NCBI GenBank assembly: GCA_963765075.1
Contig: CAVXVA010000001.1
Span: 806,001-870,000 of the forward strand
Direction: 5' to 3'
Source of the DNA: JAENVU01 sp963765075
GTDB taxonomy: Bacteria > Actinomycetota > Acidimicrobiia > IMCC26256 > JAENVU01
DNA: 64,000 nt
A model generated the notes under the pieces. It worked only from the letters and a program-made list of their open reading frames with translations. It was not told the DNA's origin and ran no database searches. Of this stretch, positions 1 through 7,981 are shown one piece after another; position 1 is the stretch's first letter; the number at the start of each line of letters is the position of its first letter. The translations under genes and the position numbers were made by a program.

Positions 1-1
1 T

Positions 2-487
2 GCGGCCGCCCTCCTCGCCGACCAGGCGCTGGCGGCACGCCCCGAGCTCGAGAACCCGGTGCTCGTGACGTCGACCGCGCGCGCGACGGATCGTTCCCCG
101 ACCACCTGCTGCGCCCCCGTCGTCGCGTCGATCCTGACGCGGGCCGGGTTCGATGTGGTCGTCGAGCGCGACCAGGCCAACCGCTACGGTCCTCACCGCG
201 CCCGGCCGGGGCGCGCACGTTCCGAACTCCTGATCACGTCGTTCCGGGGGGAGGGCGCGCCGCGCCGGGCCGGCTACCGGCTGGTCGGGACCGCCGACCA
301 ACTCGGGCGCGCCCAGCGAGCAAGGCTCCGGCGCATCGACGAACGACTCACCGAACTGGTCGGACCCGATCCCAGCCTCCCCGAGCTCGCCGAGGCACAG
401 TCGCGCAATCCCGAAGCCAGGAGGCTGCTCACGGAGAAGGGACGAATCGGCGAAGGCGAGCAACTCGCGCTCTACCGCCGGGACTAG
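2..487 (+). CDS. C-terminal part of an unrecognised protein
   Basis: The frame is open from the first bases of the window to a TAG stop, so this is the 3' end of a gene that starts upstream. About 161 residues are visible, rich in Arg, Ala and Glu, with no membrane segment and no motif I can assign. A Cys-Cys pair occurs near the start of the visible part (SPTTCCAP) and the tail is charged and helical-looking. A strong hairpin follows the stop within 10 bases. Function unknown; confidence refers to it being coding. Confidence 0.55.
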   Translation, partial: AAALLADQALAARPELENPVLVTSTARATDRSPTTCCAPVVASILTRAGFDVVVERDQANRYGPHRARPGRARSELLITSFRGEGAPRRAGYRLVGTADQLGRAQRARLRRIDERLTELVGPDPSLPELAEAQSRNPEARRLLTEKGRIGEGEQLALYRRD

Positions 488-495
488 CGAAAAAC

Positions 496-542
496 GAGGA
501 CGAGCCCATGCCCGGGCAGGGTGGGCATGGGCTCGAGTCCTC
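496..542 (-). terminator. Strong intergenic hairpin, minus-strand terminator
   Basis: Arms GAGCCCATGCCC (502-513) and GGGCATGGGCTC (523-534) pair perfectly. They are extended outward by GAGGAC (496-501) and GTCCTC (537-542) with a 2-base bulge. On the minus strand the hairpin is followed by GTTTTTCG, a short U tract. It therefore best fits a rho-independent terminator for the metallopeptidase gene that ends at 596, and it also separates the convergent partial gene. Confidence 0.75.
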
Positions 543-595
543 GTGGAGGACAATACAGGGCCGGGAAGGGTCGAGTCCTGCCGGGCAGGCAAACG

Positions 596-2131
596 TCACA
601 CGCCGTTGCGCGTTCTCAGGCATTTCTCGGCCGCCCGCTTCGCGGCAGTCTGGACCGCCCGCCGAGCCATCTTCGCAGTGACGTCGTCCTCGTTCAGCTC
701 GAGGAGCGCGGTGATTTCGGGCGATTGGACGATGTCGAGCGCGAAACAACTCGCCGTCGACACCGGCGCACCGGCGTCGTGCGCCTCTTCGGCGATGCCG
801 GCCTCGAGTTCGCCATGGATATCGAGGAGATCACCGGCTTTGGTCAGTGCGGCGTCGGGCGACGCCAACGTCGATTTCACCCCGGGATCGCACGAATCGA
901 TGGTCAGCGCCTTCCCGCGAGTACCGATCGTGGCCATGCCCGACGGCAGTGCGGCTGACCACAGCTTCAGTCGGCCGGCGAGATCGCGCTGACCCGAGGC
1001 CGTCCTCGCCTCGACCGCGACTCGGATGCACGTCGTGGCGTTCGCGCGGTAGGTGAGCATGCGACCACCCGCCCACTTCGACGCAACTCCGAGGGCGTCG
1101 CCGGGCGGGAGCCTCGACGCCAACACCAGATACAGATCGAACGCACCGAAGGACTCCACCTTGTCGATCCGTTTCTCGCCCGACTTGACTTTCGGGTCGG
1201 CCACGCGGAACGGCTTGGCATCGGTCAGGGACGCGCTCGGCTCGATGAACAGCTTCTGGGTGAAGACGCCGTGCCGGAACGCGCGATCGACGTTCGCGTT
1301 TCCCCCGTCGGCCGCGAGCACGTCCAACACGGGCGGCCCGTAGCGGTACGGCGCGGAGAACTGCAGATCGACGATCGCGGGAACGTCCTCGGTACCCGAT
1401 TCGAACGTCTCGGTTTCGCGTTCGAACTCCTTGCGATACTTCGCTCGGTCGGCCCGGCTCAGCGTGTTTGCGTACCGATCTTCGATCCGCACGGCGTCGC
1501 CCTCGATCACGGCGCGCAACGCTTCGGACGAGCCCTCAGGATCCTTCGCGACTCGATCTTCGAGCTTGGTCAGGTCGAAGTGTTGATCCTGGAGGACATG
1601 CGTGAGCTCGTGGGCGAGGGTAACCCGACGGGCCGGGTCGGGCGTGCCGGTTCCCCGCACGACGACCTCCTCGCGATCGGGTGAGTAGTACGCGAGCACC
1701 CCTGACTGCTGTTCCTGATCGATCGACTCGAGGAGATCGACGGGTCCGGTGAGGAGTCCCGCGGCCCGCAGACTCTCGGTCAATCGGTCCAGCTTGGCGC
1801 GACGGCGCTTGCTCGGCTTCGGATCGACGCCGACTTCCTTCTTGAAGGCGCGTTCGCTCAGGAATCGCACCGGTACCGCATGTTTGAACGGGAGCCCGCG
1901 CAGCCGCGACACCGTCGCCGGGAGGTCGCCGAGACGGACATCCCACTTCGCCGGGTACTTCGAGTCGGAGGTGAAGACGTCGAACCGGATCAAGCTCGCG
2001 ATGAACGCCATCACGACCACTACCGCGGCGACGATAATCACCAGGGATCGTCGGTCCCGCGATCGCCCGGGCGGCGGGAACTCCGCCGGCGGGGTGCTGG
2101 TCTCGATGTCGATGTCGGCGTCGATGGCCAC
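596..2131 (-). CDS. Membrane-anchored HExxH metallopeptidase-like protein
   Basis: A 511-residue protein with a GTG start preceded by AGGAGG at good spacing. Residues about 30-49 form one transmembrane helix after a Pro-rich cytoplasmic tail, so the bulk should lie outside the membrane. Residues 174-178 read HELTH, the zinc-binding gluzincin-type motif, within LAHELTHVLQDQHFD. IEGD at about 209-212 could supply the third ligand (Glu). The rest has no family I can name. Function inferred: zinc-dependent peptidase with unknown substrate. It stands alone, transcribed towards the terminator at 496-542. Confidence 0.7.
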   Translation of the reverse strand: MAIDADIDIETSTPPAEFPPPGRSRDRRSLVIIVAAVVVVMAFIASLIRFDVFTSDSKYPAKWDVRLGDLPATVSRLRGLPFKHAVPVRFLSERAFKKEVGVDPKPSKRRRAKLDRLTESLRAAGLLTGPVDLLESIDQEQQSGVLAYYSPDREEVVVRGTGTPDPARRVTLAHELTHVLQDQHFDLTKLEDRVAKDPEGSSEALRAVIEGDAVRIEDRYANTLSRADRAKYRKEFERETETFESGTEDVPAIVDLQFSAPYRYGPPVLDVLAADGGNANVDRAFRHGVFTQKLFIEPSASLTDAKPFRVADPKVKSGEKRIDKVESFGAFDLYLVLASRLPPGDALGVASKWAGGRMLTYRANATTCIRVAVEARTASGQRDLAGRLKLWSAALPSGMATIGTRGKALTIDSCDPGVKSTLASPDAALTKAGDLLDIHGELEAGIAEEAHDAGAPVSTASCFALDIVQSPEITALLELNEDDVTAKMARRAVQTAAKRAAEKCLRTRNGV

Positions 2132-2406
2132 CCTCGTTCCTCCTGCCCGAGGCCGTCTCGGTCCAGGCGTATCGGCGTGCGGAAACCGACACCTGAGCGT
2201 CGTGCGACGTCGCCGCGCGATTCAGGTCAGATCCCACCGAATGGGCGCGCACTCAGGTCGAGATCGCGTCGATGTGCTGTTCCGGTCGGACCACCATTGT
2301 GGCATCGGCGGCCAGGCCGAGCGTGGAGCCCGAGCAGCAGCTCGCCACGGCGTGAGCGACACCGAACGACGGGCTCGACCCCACGCGGGCCTGACAGACT
2401 CGCCGA

Positions 2407-3903
2407 ATGGAGAGCACAGCCCTTGCGGTTCCCGCCGTCTACTGCTGGCCACAATCCGGTCTTCCCGGCGAGGCCATCGGTGTGCACGCCGCCGGGCCGG
2501 CGGTGCCGGCCCAGGTGATCGTGGCCCGCATCGGCGCCCGTCGAGAACGCGTGTGGACCGGCGCGATCGACCTCGTGCCGCACGACATGCCGGCCGACGC
2601 CGCCGCCCACGGTTGCGGGTGGCCCGCCGCAATCGAGATCCCGATCGGTGACGACTGGCGGAGCGGCTACTACGAGGTGACGCTCCGCACCGACGCGGGC
2701 CGCATCGCCCACGAAGCCGTCGCGTTCTTCGTGGTCCGCGCGGCAACGGTCGACCCGACCCGTCCGCTGCTCGCGCTCTGCACCAACACCTACAACGCGT
2801 ACAACGACATCGGCGGGCGCAACCTCTACGAGGGCGGCACGCAGGTCTCGTTCCAGCGCCCGATGGCCAACGGTCTGCTCCGGAAGCCGGCCGGACCGGG
2901 TGAACGCGTCACGGTGTTGCACCCGCCCGACCGCCAGAACCGCGCGCACGTGAAGTACCTCGTGACCCACCAGTTCACTCAGTGGGGTGGCTCGGCGGGC
3001 TGGCCCAACTACGAACTGCCGTTCATCCAGTGGGCCGAGCGCAACGGGTACGAGATCGATTACGCGCTCAACGCCGACCTCGAAGATCCGACGATGCTCG
3101 ACGGGCGACGCCTCTACCTCTCGGTGGGTCACGACGAGTACTGGTCCGGGCCGATGCGCGACACCGTCGAGGCCTTCACCGCGGCGGGCGGCAACGCGCT
3201 CTTCCTCTCCGGGAACACGTCGCTCTGGCAAGTCCGCATCGAAGACGACGGCGCGACGATGATCGGCTTCAAGGATCGCTTCGAACGCGACCCGGTCTTC
3301 GGTACCGATCAGCAGGCCGACCTCACGTCGTTCTGGTCCGATCATCTCGTCGGCCGACCCGAGAACCACATGACCGGCGTGAGCTTCGTGCGCGGTGGCT
3401 ACCACCGCATCGGCGCCACCGTGGCGTCAGGGTCCGGCGGCTACACCGTGTATCGGCCGGAGCACTGGGTGTTCGAGGGCACCGACACGACCTACGGCGA
3501 CCTCATCGGCCGTGACTCGGTGATCGTGGGGTACGAATGCGACGGGTGTGACTTCACCATGCACAACGGCGTGCCCAACCCGACGGGATCCGACGGGACC
3601 CCGGCCGACTTCCAGATCCTTGCCTTGACTCCGACCGAGCATTTCAACCGCACCAACGCACCCCGCCCACCGCGCGCCGACGTGATGAGCGAGGTGGAGT
3701 TCATCGCGTGGCGCGTGTTCGGCGACAAGGGTCCCGACGGCGTTGCCGCGCTCGAACACGGCCATTGCATGATGGGGGTCCACGAACCGGGCGGGTTCGT
3801 CTTCACCGCCGGCACCACCGACTGGGTGTGGGGCCTGACCGGGAAGGACCCGACCGTCGAACAGATCACCCGGAACCTGATGGACCGAGGCATCGCACCA
3901 TGA
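2407..3903 (+). CDS. N,N-dimethylformamidase large-subunit-like protein
   Basis: A 498-residue protein resembling the C-terminal region of the N,N-dimethylformamidase beta (large) subunit family, recognised by NTYNAYNDIGG, the GHDEYW block and LSGNTSLWQVR. The described amidase is a longer mononuclear-iron enzyme that hydrolyses dimethylformamide. This is a shorter homologue and its substrate is unknown. There is no signal peptide. The stop overlaps the ATG of the serine hydrolase by four bases (ATGA), so the two are probably translationally coupled, with an LLM oxidoreductase next. The operon suggests breakdown of an amide or ester nitrogen compound (inference). Confidence 0.75.
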   Translation: MESTALAVPAVYCWPQSGLPGEAIGVHAAGPAVPAQVIVARIGARRERVWTGAIDLVPHDMPADAAAHGCGWPAAIEIPIGDDWRSGYYEVTLRTDAGRIAHEAVAFFVVRAATVDPTRPLLALCTNTYNAYNDIGGRNLYEGGTQVSFQRPMANGLLRKPAGPGERVTVLHPPDRQNRAHVKYLVTHQFTQWGGSAGWPNYELPFIQWAERNGYEIDYALNADLEDPTMLDGRRLYLSVGHDEYWSGPMRDTVEAFTAAGGNALFLSGNTSLWQVRIEDDGATMIGFKDRFERDPVFGTDQQADLTSFWSDHLVGRPENHMTGVSFVRGGYHRIGATVASGSGGYTVYRPEHWVFEGTDTTYGDLIGRDSVIVGYECDGCDFTMHNGVPNPTGSDGTPADFQILALTPTEHFNRTNAPRPPRADVMSEVEFIAWRVFGDKGPDGVAALEHGHCMMGVHEPGGFVFTAGTTDWVWGLTGKDPTVEQITRNLMDRGIAP

Positions 3904-5042
3904 CCGTCGGCGTCGATGGAACCTTCGACCCGAAGTTCGCAGAGCTGGCCGACCTTCTGGGCGCGAGCATCGAGAGTGGTGCCGACGTCGGCGCGTCGGT
4001 CGCGGTGATGATCGAAGGGGAACCGGTCGTCGACATCTGGGGCGGCTGGGTCGACACCGAACACACCGCCCCCTGGGTCGAGGACACGATCGTCAACGTG
4101 TGGTCCACGACCAAGACCGTGACCGCGCTGGCGGCACTGATGCTCGTCGACCGCGGTCTGCTCGATGTCGATTCGCCGGTGGCGCGCTACTGGCCTGAGT
4201 TCGCCGCCAACGGCAAGGACGCCATCCTGGTCCGACACCTGTTGTCGCACACGTCGGGAGTGTCGGGGTGGGACCAGCCCATCAGCGCGGACCAAGTGTT
4301 CGACCCGATCGGGTCGTCTGCTCTCCTCGCCGCGCAGGCCCCGTGGTGGGAGCCCGGCACCGCCTCGGGCTACCACCTGTTCGCCTACGGGCATCCAATC
4401 GGCGAACTCATCCGCCGGGTCGACGGCCGTGGGCTCAAGCAGTTCGTGGCCGAGGAGATCGCCGCACCCCTGGGAGTCGACTTCCAGATCGGCGCGGTGG
4501 AAGCCGACTGGCCCCGCATCTCGAACGTCATTCCGCCGACCCACGTCGACTTCAGCGGCGCAGCCATCGACCCCGACGGCCCGGCGGTGAAGACCGCGCT
4601 CGGGCCCTACATGGCGCCGGTGGCGGCGAACTCTGCCGCGTGGCGGCACGCCGACATCGGCGGCGCGAACGGCCACAGCAACGCACGTGCCGTCGCCCGG
4701 CTCCAGCACGTGGTGGCGAACGGCGGCGAGCTCGCCGGTGTCCGCCTCCTCTCCCCCGCGACCATCGACCTCATCTTCCGCGAGCAGGCGAACGGCACCG
4801 ACCTCGTGCTCGGTATCCCGCTGCGCTGGGGCATCGGGTACGCGCTTCCGGAGACCCGGACGTTCGCCTACGTGCCCGACGGTCGGATCTGCATGTGGGG
4901 CGGCTGGGGCGGCTCGATGATCATCGTCGACACCGAGCGCCGCATGACGTTCGCGTACATGATGAACCGGATGGAATCCCGGATCATCGGCTGCCCGCGC
5001 AGCGAAGCGTTGATCCGCGCCACCTACCGCGCCCTCTCCTGA
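3900..5042 (+). CDS. Beta-lactamase-fold serine hydrolase (EstB type)
   Basis: 380 residues; the start is the ATG that overlaps the previous stop. The N-terminal part carries the SxxK nucleophile motif STTK at Ser69-Lys72. The following HLLSHTSGV and WWEPGTASGYHLFAYGHPIGE blocks are typical of the class C beta-lactamase/EstB esterase family, and the C-terminal GGWGGSMI lies near the usual KTG position. The YxN motif is degenerate. There is no signal peptide, so it is probably a cytosolic esterase or amidase rather than a periplasmic beta-lactamase. A paralogue lies at 6102-7235 on the other strand. Confidence 0.85.
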   Translation: MTVGVDGTFDPKFAELADLLGASIESGADVGASVAVMIEGEPVVDIWGGWVDTEHTAPWVEDTIVNVWSTTKTVTALAALMLVDRGLLDVDSPVARYWPEFAANGKDAILVRHLLSHTSGVSGWDQPISADQVFDPIGSSALLAAQAPWWEPGTASGYHLFAYGHPIGELIRRVDGRGLKQFVAEEIAAPLGVDFQIGAVEADWPRISNVIPPTHVDFSGAAIDPDGPAVKTALGPYMAPVAANSAAWRHADIGGANGHSNARAVARLQHVVANGGELAGVRLLSPATIDLIFREQANGTDLVLGIPLRWGIGYALPETRTFAYVPDGRICMWGGWGGSMIIVDTERRMTFAYMMNRMESRIIGCPRSEALIRATYRALS

Positions 5043-5075
5043 CCATCGTTTCCCCCAACCTCCGAAGGACACGCC

Positions 5076-6053
5076 ATGACTCGACTCGGCTACCAAATCC
5101 CGAACTTCACCTACCCCGGCGTCAGCGATGCCGACCTCTTCGCCACGGTGGCGGCCCAGGCGGCCGCCGCTGATCGCAGCGGCTTCGACACCGTGATGCT
5201 GATGGACCACTTCTACCAACTGCCGATGCTCGGCGACCCCGATTCCTACATGCTCGAGTGCTACACGACGCTCGGCGCACTCGCGCGGGAGACCTCGAAC
5301 GTGCGCCTCGGTGCGCTGGTCACCGGCAACACCTACCGCAACCCGGCGCTGCTCGCGAAGATCATCACGACGCTCGACATCGTCTCCGGGGGTCGAGCGC
5401 AACTCGGCATCGGCGCCGGCTGGTTCGATGTCGAACACCACTCGCTCGGCTTCGAGTTCAACACGTTCACCGAACGGTTCAAGAAGCTCGAAGAAGCGCT
5501 CCAGATCATCCTGCCCATGTTGCGCGACGAGCGGCCGACGCTCGAAGGCGACTACTACCAAGTGCGTGACGCGATCAACCAGCCCGCGCCCCTGTCGCGG
5601 ATTCCCGTCATGATCGGCGGATCGGGCGAGAAGAAGACGCTGCGGCTGGTCGCGCAGTATGCCGACGAGTCGAACCTCACGTCGAGCCCCGAGGAGCTGC
5701 CGCGCAAGCTCGAAGCGCTCGCCGGCCACTGCGAGGCGCTCGGCCGCGACCGCAGCGAGATCAAAGTCTCGCAAGCGTTCAACGTCGTACTCGCGGAGAC
5801 CCACGAGCAGGCCTTCAACGAGTTCGCCGACGCCCTCGCGATCCGCAACATCGATCTGCGCAACGGCGACCCCGAGTTTCGGAAGATGATCGAAGGTCTG
5901 GTGGTGCTCGGTGATCCCGATGAGGTCGGCGAGCGGCTGAGCAGCGTGATCGGCCTGGGCCTCGACGGCATCACGGTCTCGGCACCGGCCAACGGCTGGA
6001 TCCCCGGTCGCGTCGAACTCCTCGGCGAGGTCGCCACCAAAGCCCTCGGCTGA
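5076..6053 (+). CDS. LLM-class F420-dependent oxidoreductase
   Basis: 325 residues, ATG preceded by GAAGGA. Bacterial luciferase-like TIM barrel: GFDTVMLMDHFYQLP, a VRLGALVTGNTYRNPALLAK block, LGIGAGWFDVEH and PVMIGGSGEKKTLRL, all characteristic of the F420-dependent LLM subgroup. It would transfer hydride between F420 and an unknown organic substrate in the cytosol. It follows the serine hydrolase by 33 bases and probably belongs to the same transcript. The gene ends just before a 52-bp perfect palindrome. Confidence 0.88.
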   Translation: MTRLGYQIPNFTYPGVSDADLFATVAAQAAAADRSGFDTVMLMDHFYQLPMLGDPDSYMLECYTTLGALARETSNVRLGALVTGNTYRNPALLAKIITTLDIVSGGRAQLGIGAGWFDVEHHSLGFEFNTFTERFKKLEEALQIILPMLRDERPTLEGDYYQVRDAINQPAPLSRIPVMIGGSGEKKTLRLVAQYADESNLTSSPEELPRKLEALAGHCEALGRDRSEIKVSQAFNVVLAETHEQAFNEFADALAIRNIDLRNGDPEFRKMIEGLVVLGDPDEVGERLSSVIGLGLDGITVSAPANGWIPGRVELLGEVATKALG

Positions 6054-6066
6054 CCCGACCCACCTA

Positions 6067-6118
6067 CGAACTTGCGTCAATAACCCCCGCGATCGCGGGG
6101 GTTATTGACGCAAGTTCG
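6067..6118. repeat. 52-bp perfect palindrome between convergent genes
   Basis: Both 26-base halves are exact reverse complements, centred on GCGATCGC at 6092/6093. The outer 16 bases read CGAACTTGCGTCAATA. It lies after the LLM gene and includes the stop codon and last codons of the minus-strand serine hydrolase. It most likely forms a bidirectional terminator. A second 52-bp element with almost the same outer arms is at 7921-7972, so this is a small family of intergenic palindromes rather than a chance hairpin. Confidence 0.85.
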
Positions 6119-7235
6119 GGTTGAGGGCGTCGATCAGGGCGCGGTTGCGGCTGCTCTGCCACCGGGGGATGACGTGGTTCATCACGTACCCGAACGCGAT
6201 GCCCGACTCCGGGTCGGCGAAGCCCAATGACCCCCCGGTGCCGAAGTGACCGAAGGCGCCCGGGTTCGGGCCGAACGGTCGACGAGGTGTGGTCGGCTTG
6301 AACCCGAGACCGAACGTGACCGCTTCGCCGAGCGTCGGGCAGAAGCCCTCCGACTGCGCCCGGGTCGCCTCGGCCAACATGTCAGGCGAGAGCAGCCGGT
6401 CGGGTTCGAGCAACGCGGCGTAGATCCGCGCCACACCCGTCGCAGTGCCGTGGCCGTTCGTCGCGGGGACCTCGGCCCTGCGCCACTCGGGCGTGTTGAC
6501 GACCCCGGCCGAGCAGTAGCCCGGCGGATTGAAGTAACTCATGAACGTCATCCGCGCATCGCCCTCGAGCGTGAACGGGTCCGGGAGATCACCCGGCTGC
6601 TCCCAGAGGAGCTCCGCACACCGGGCCTGGTCTGGGTCGGGAACACCGAACCACACGTCGGCGTCGAGCGGTTCGGCCACGGCCCGCAACTGCGCGCCGG
6701 GCCGGTCGCCGGTCACCCGGCGCACGATTTCACCGATCAAATGGCCGTACGTGTTGGTGTGATAGCTGTGCCGAGTGCCCGGCTCCCACCACGCCGGAGT
6801 CGCCGCGAGCGCGGCCGTCATTCGGTCCCACGACCACAGATCGTCGTTGGTGAGTCGCTCGGCAATCGCGGGGACACCCGCGCGGTGACACAACGCGTGT
6901 CGGACCGTCGCGCGTTCCTTGCCGCCCACCGCGAACTCGGGCCACACCGACGCGATGGGATCGTCGAGCCCGATCCGGCCGGCGTCGATCAGGCGCAGCA
7001 GCGAGATCGCGACGAGGGCCTTGCCCACCGAATAGAAGTCGACGATCGTGTCGGGCTGCCAGGGTTGCGTCCGGGCACCGTCGATCCACCCGCCGATGAG
7101 ATCCACGACCACCTCACCGTGCTGGAGGACACACACGGCACCGCCGACCTCGCCCCGATCCGTGAAGTTGGCCGAGAAGGCCGAGCGAACCGCGGCGAAC
7201 TGTGGGGCGCACTGTCCCGAGATCGGCGTCTCCAC
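6102..7235 (-). CDS. Beta-lactamase-fold serine hydrolase (EstB type)
   Basis: 377 residues. SxxK motif SVGK at Ser69-Lys72, tyrosine motif in SYHTNTYGHLIGE (YxN-like), and GHFGTGGSLGF near the C-terminus where the KTG/HxG element sits. No signal peptide. It is a paralogue of the 3900-5042 gene. It starts 7 bases after the CMD-family gene (7243-7896) and is probably co-transcribed with it. The TAA stop and the last four residues (NLRQ) are encoded inside the 52-bp palindrome. Confidence 0.85.
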   Translation of the reverse strand: METPISGQCAPQFAAVRSAFSANFTDRGEVGGAVCVLQHGEVVVDLIGGWIDGARTQPWQPDTIVDFYSVGKALVAISLLRLIDAGRIGLDDPIASVWPEFAVGGKERATVRHALCHRAGVPAIAERLTNDDLWSWDRMTAALAATPAWWEPGTRHSYHTNTYGHLIGEIVRRVTGDRPGAQLRAVAEPLDADVWFGVPDPDQARCAELLWEQPGDLPDPFTLEGDARMTFMSYFNPPGYCSAGVVNTPEWRRAEVPATNGHGTATGVARIYAALLEPDRLLSPDMLAEATRAQSEGFCPTLGEAVTFGLGFKPTTPRRPFGPNPGAFGHFGTGGSLGFADPESGIAFGYVMNHVIPRWQSSRNRALIDALNPNLRQ

Positions 7236-7242
7236 GCGGCGG

Positions 7243-7896
7243 CTATTCCTCCCCCGGCAGGCTGATGCTCCGTCCGACGTCGAGTGCCGACACTCCCTCC
7301 GGTCCGATCACTTCGACGATCGGCTCGGGTCGGTCGTCGAATTCGGTGCGCAGGGCCCGACTCATGGTCGCGTGCATCTCGTAGAGCGCGGTGATGTAGG
7401 TGAGTTCGAGGATCTCTTCGTCGGAAAGGTGCGACTTCAGTGCCGCGAAGACGTCGTCGGCCACGCGGCCTCCGTCGAACGCGAGCGCATCGGTGTATGC
7501 GAGCACCGCGCGCTCAACGGGCGAGAAGCACTCCGCGACCTGCCAGGCGGGAATCGCCGCGATCTTCGCTTCGCTCATCCCGATGGCCCGACATGACTTG
7601 CAGTGTTGAGAGAAGACGAACTGGCTCCCCCGCGCCCACCCGACACGGGTCTGACCGAGTTCACGCAGGATCGGGTCGAGGTGCCGCTTCGGGCTCTGGT
7701 ACAGGCCGAACCCGTCGACACAGTGCTGGAGGATGTCGGGGACGAGTGCGAACACCGGCCACCAGTCACCCGTCGTGCCGGTCGCGGTCCCCGGATCGCG
7801 GACGGGGTCCCGATCCGGACCGAAGAGCAAGTCGTACATGATCGTCACGATCGGCGCGTTGGACTCGTCTCGTGGCACCTGGCGCAGTCGGGGCAT
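7243..7896 (-). CDS. Carboxymuconolactone decarboxylase/AhpD-family protein
   Basis: 217 residues. The signature SQHCKSCRAIGM holds the CxxC pair at Cys99/Cys102, preceded by a typical helical region (DPILRELGQTRVGWARGSQF) and followed by FSPVERAVLAYTDAL. This matches the CMD/AhpD fold, whose members act as peroxidase-linked disulfide proteins or ring decarboxylases; which applies here cannot be told. It lies 7 bases upstream of the serine hydrolase gene. A 52-bp palindrome lies 24 bases upstream of its start. Confidence 0.82.
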   Translation of the reverse strand: MPRLRQVPRDESNAPIVTIMYDLLFGPDRDPVRDPGTATGTTGDWWPVFALVPDILQHCVDGFGLYQSPKRHLDPILRELGQTRVGWARGSQFVFSQHCKSCRAIGMSEAKIAAIPAWQVAECFSPVERAVLAYTDALAFDGGRVADDVFAALKSHLSDEEILELTYITALYEMHATMSRALRTEFDDRPEPIVEVIGPEGVSALDVGRSISLPGEE

Positions 7897-7920
7897 GGGG
7901 TCTCTCTCTTCTCTCGTCAG

Positions 7921-7972
7921 CGAACGTGCGTCAATAACCGACCCGAACGGGAGGGATATTGACGCACGTTCG
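7921..7972. repeat. 52-bp intergenic inverted repeat, relative of 6067-6118
   Basis: Left arm CGAACGTGCGTCAATA (7921-7936) pairs with TATTGACGCACGTTCG (7957-7972). The 20-base interior is only partly paired (CCCG..CGGG). Total length and outer arms match the 6067-6118 element except for one compensated base pair (T/A to G/C), which argues for conserved pairing. It lies between two minus-strand genes, 10 bases after the MFS transporter stop, so it can act as its terminator. Confidence 0.8.
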
Positions 7973-7981
7973 GGGTTGGTG

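Noticed and set aside
3492..6080. 862-codon minus-strand open frame
   Set aside because: It is antisense to three well-recognised plus-strand genes, is Arg/His/Gly/Val-rich low-complexity and has no motif. It arises from G/C-rich third codon positions.
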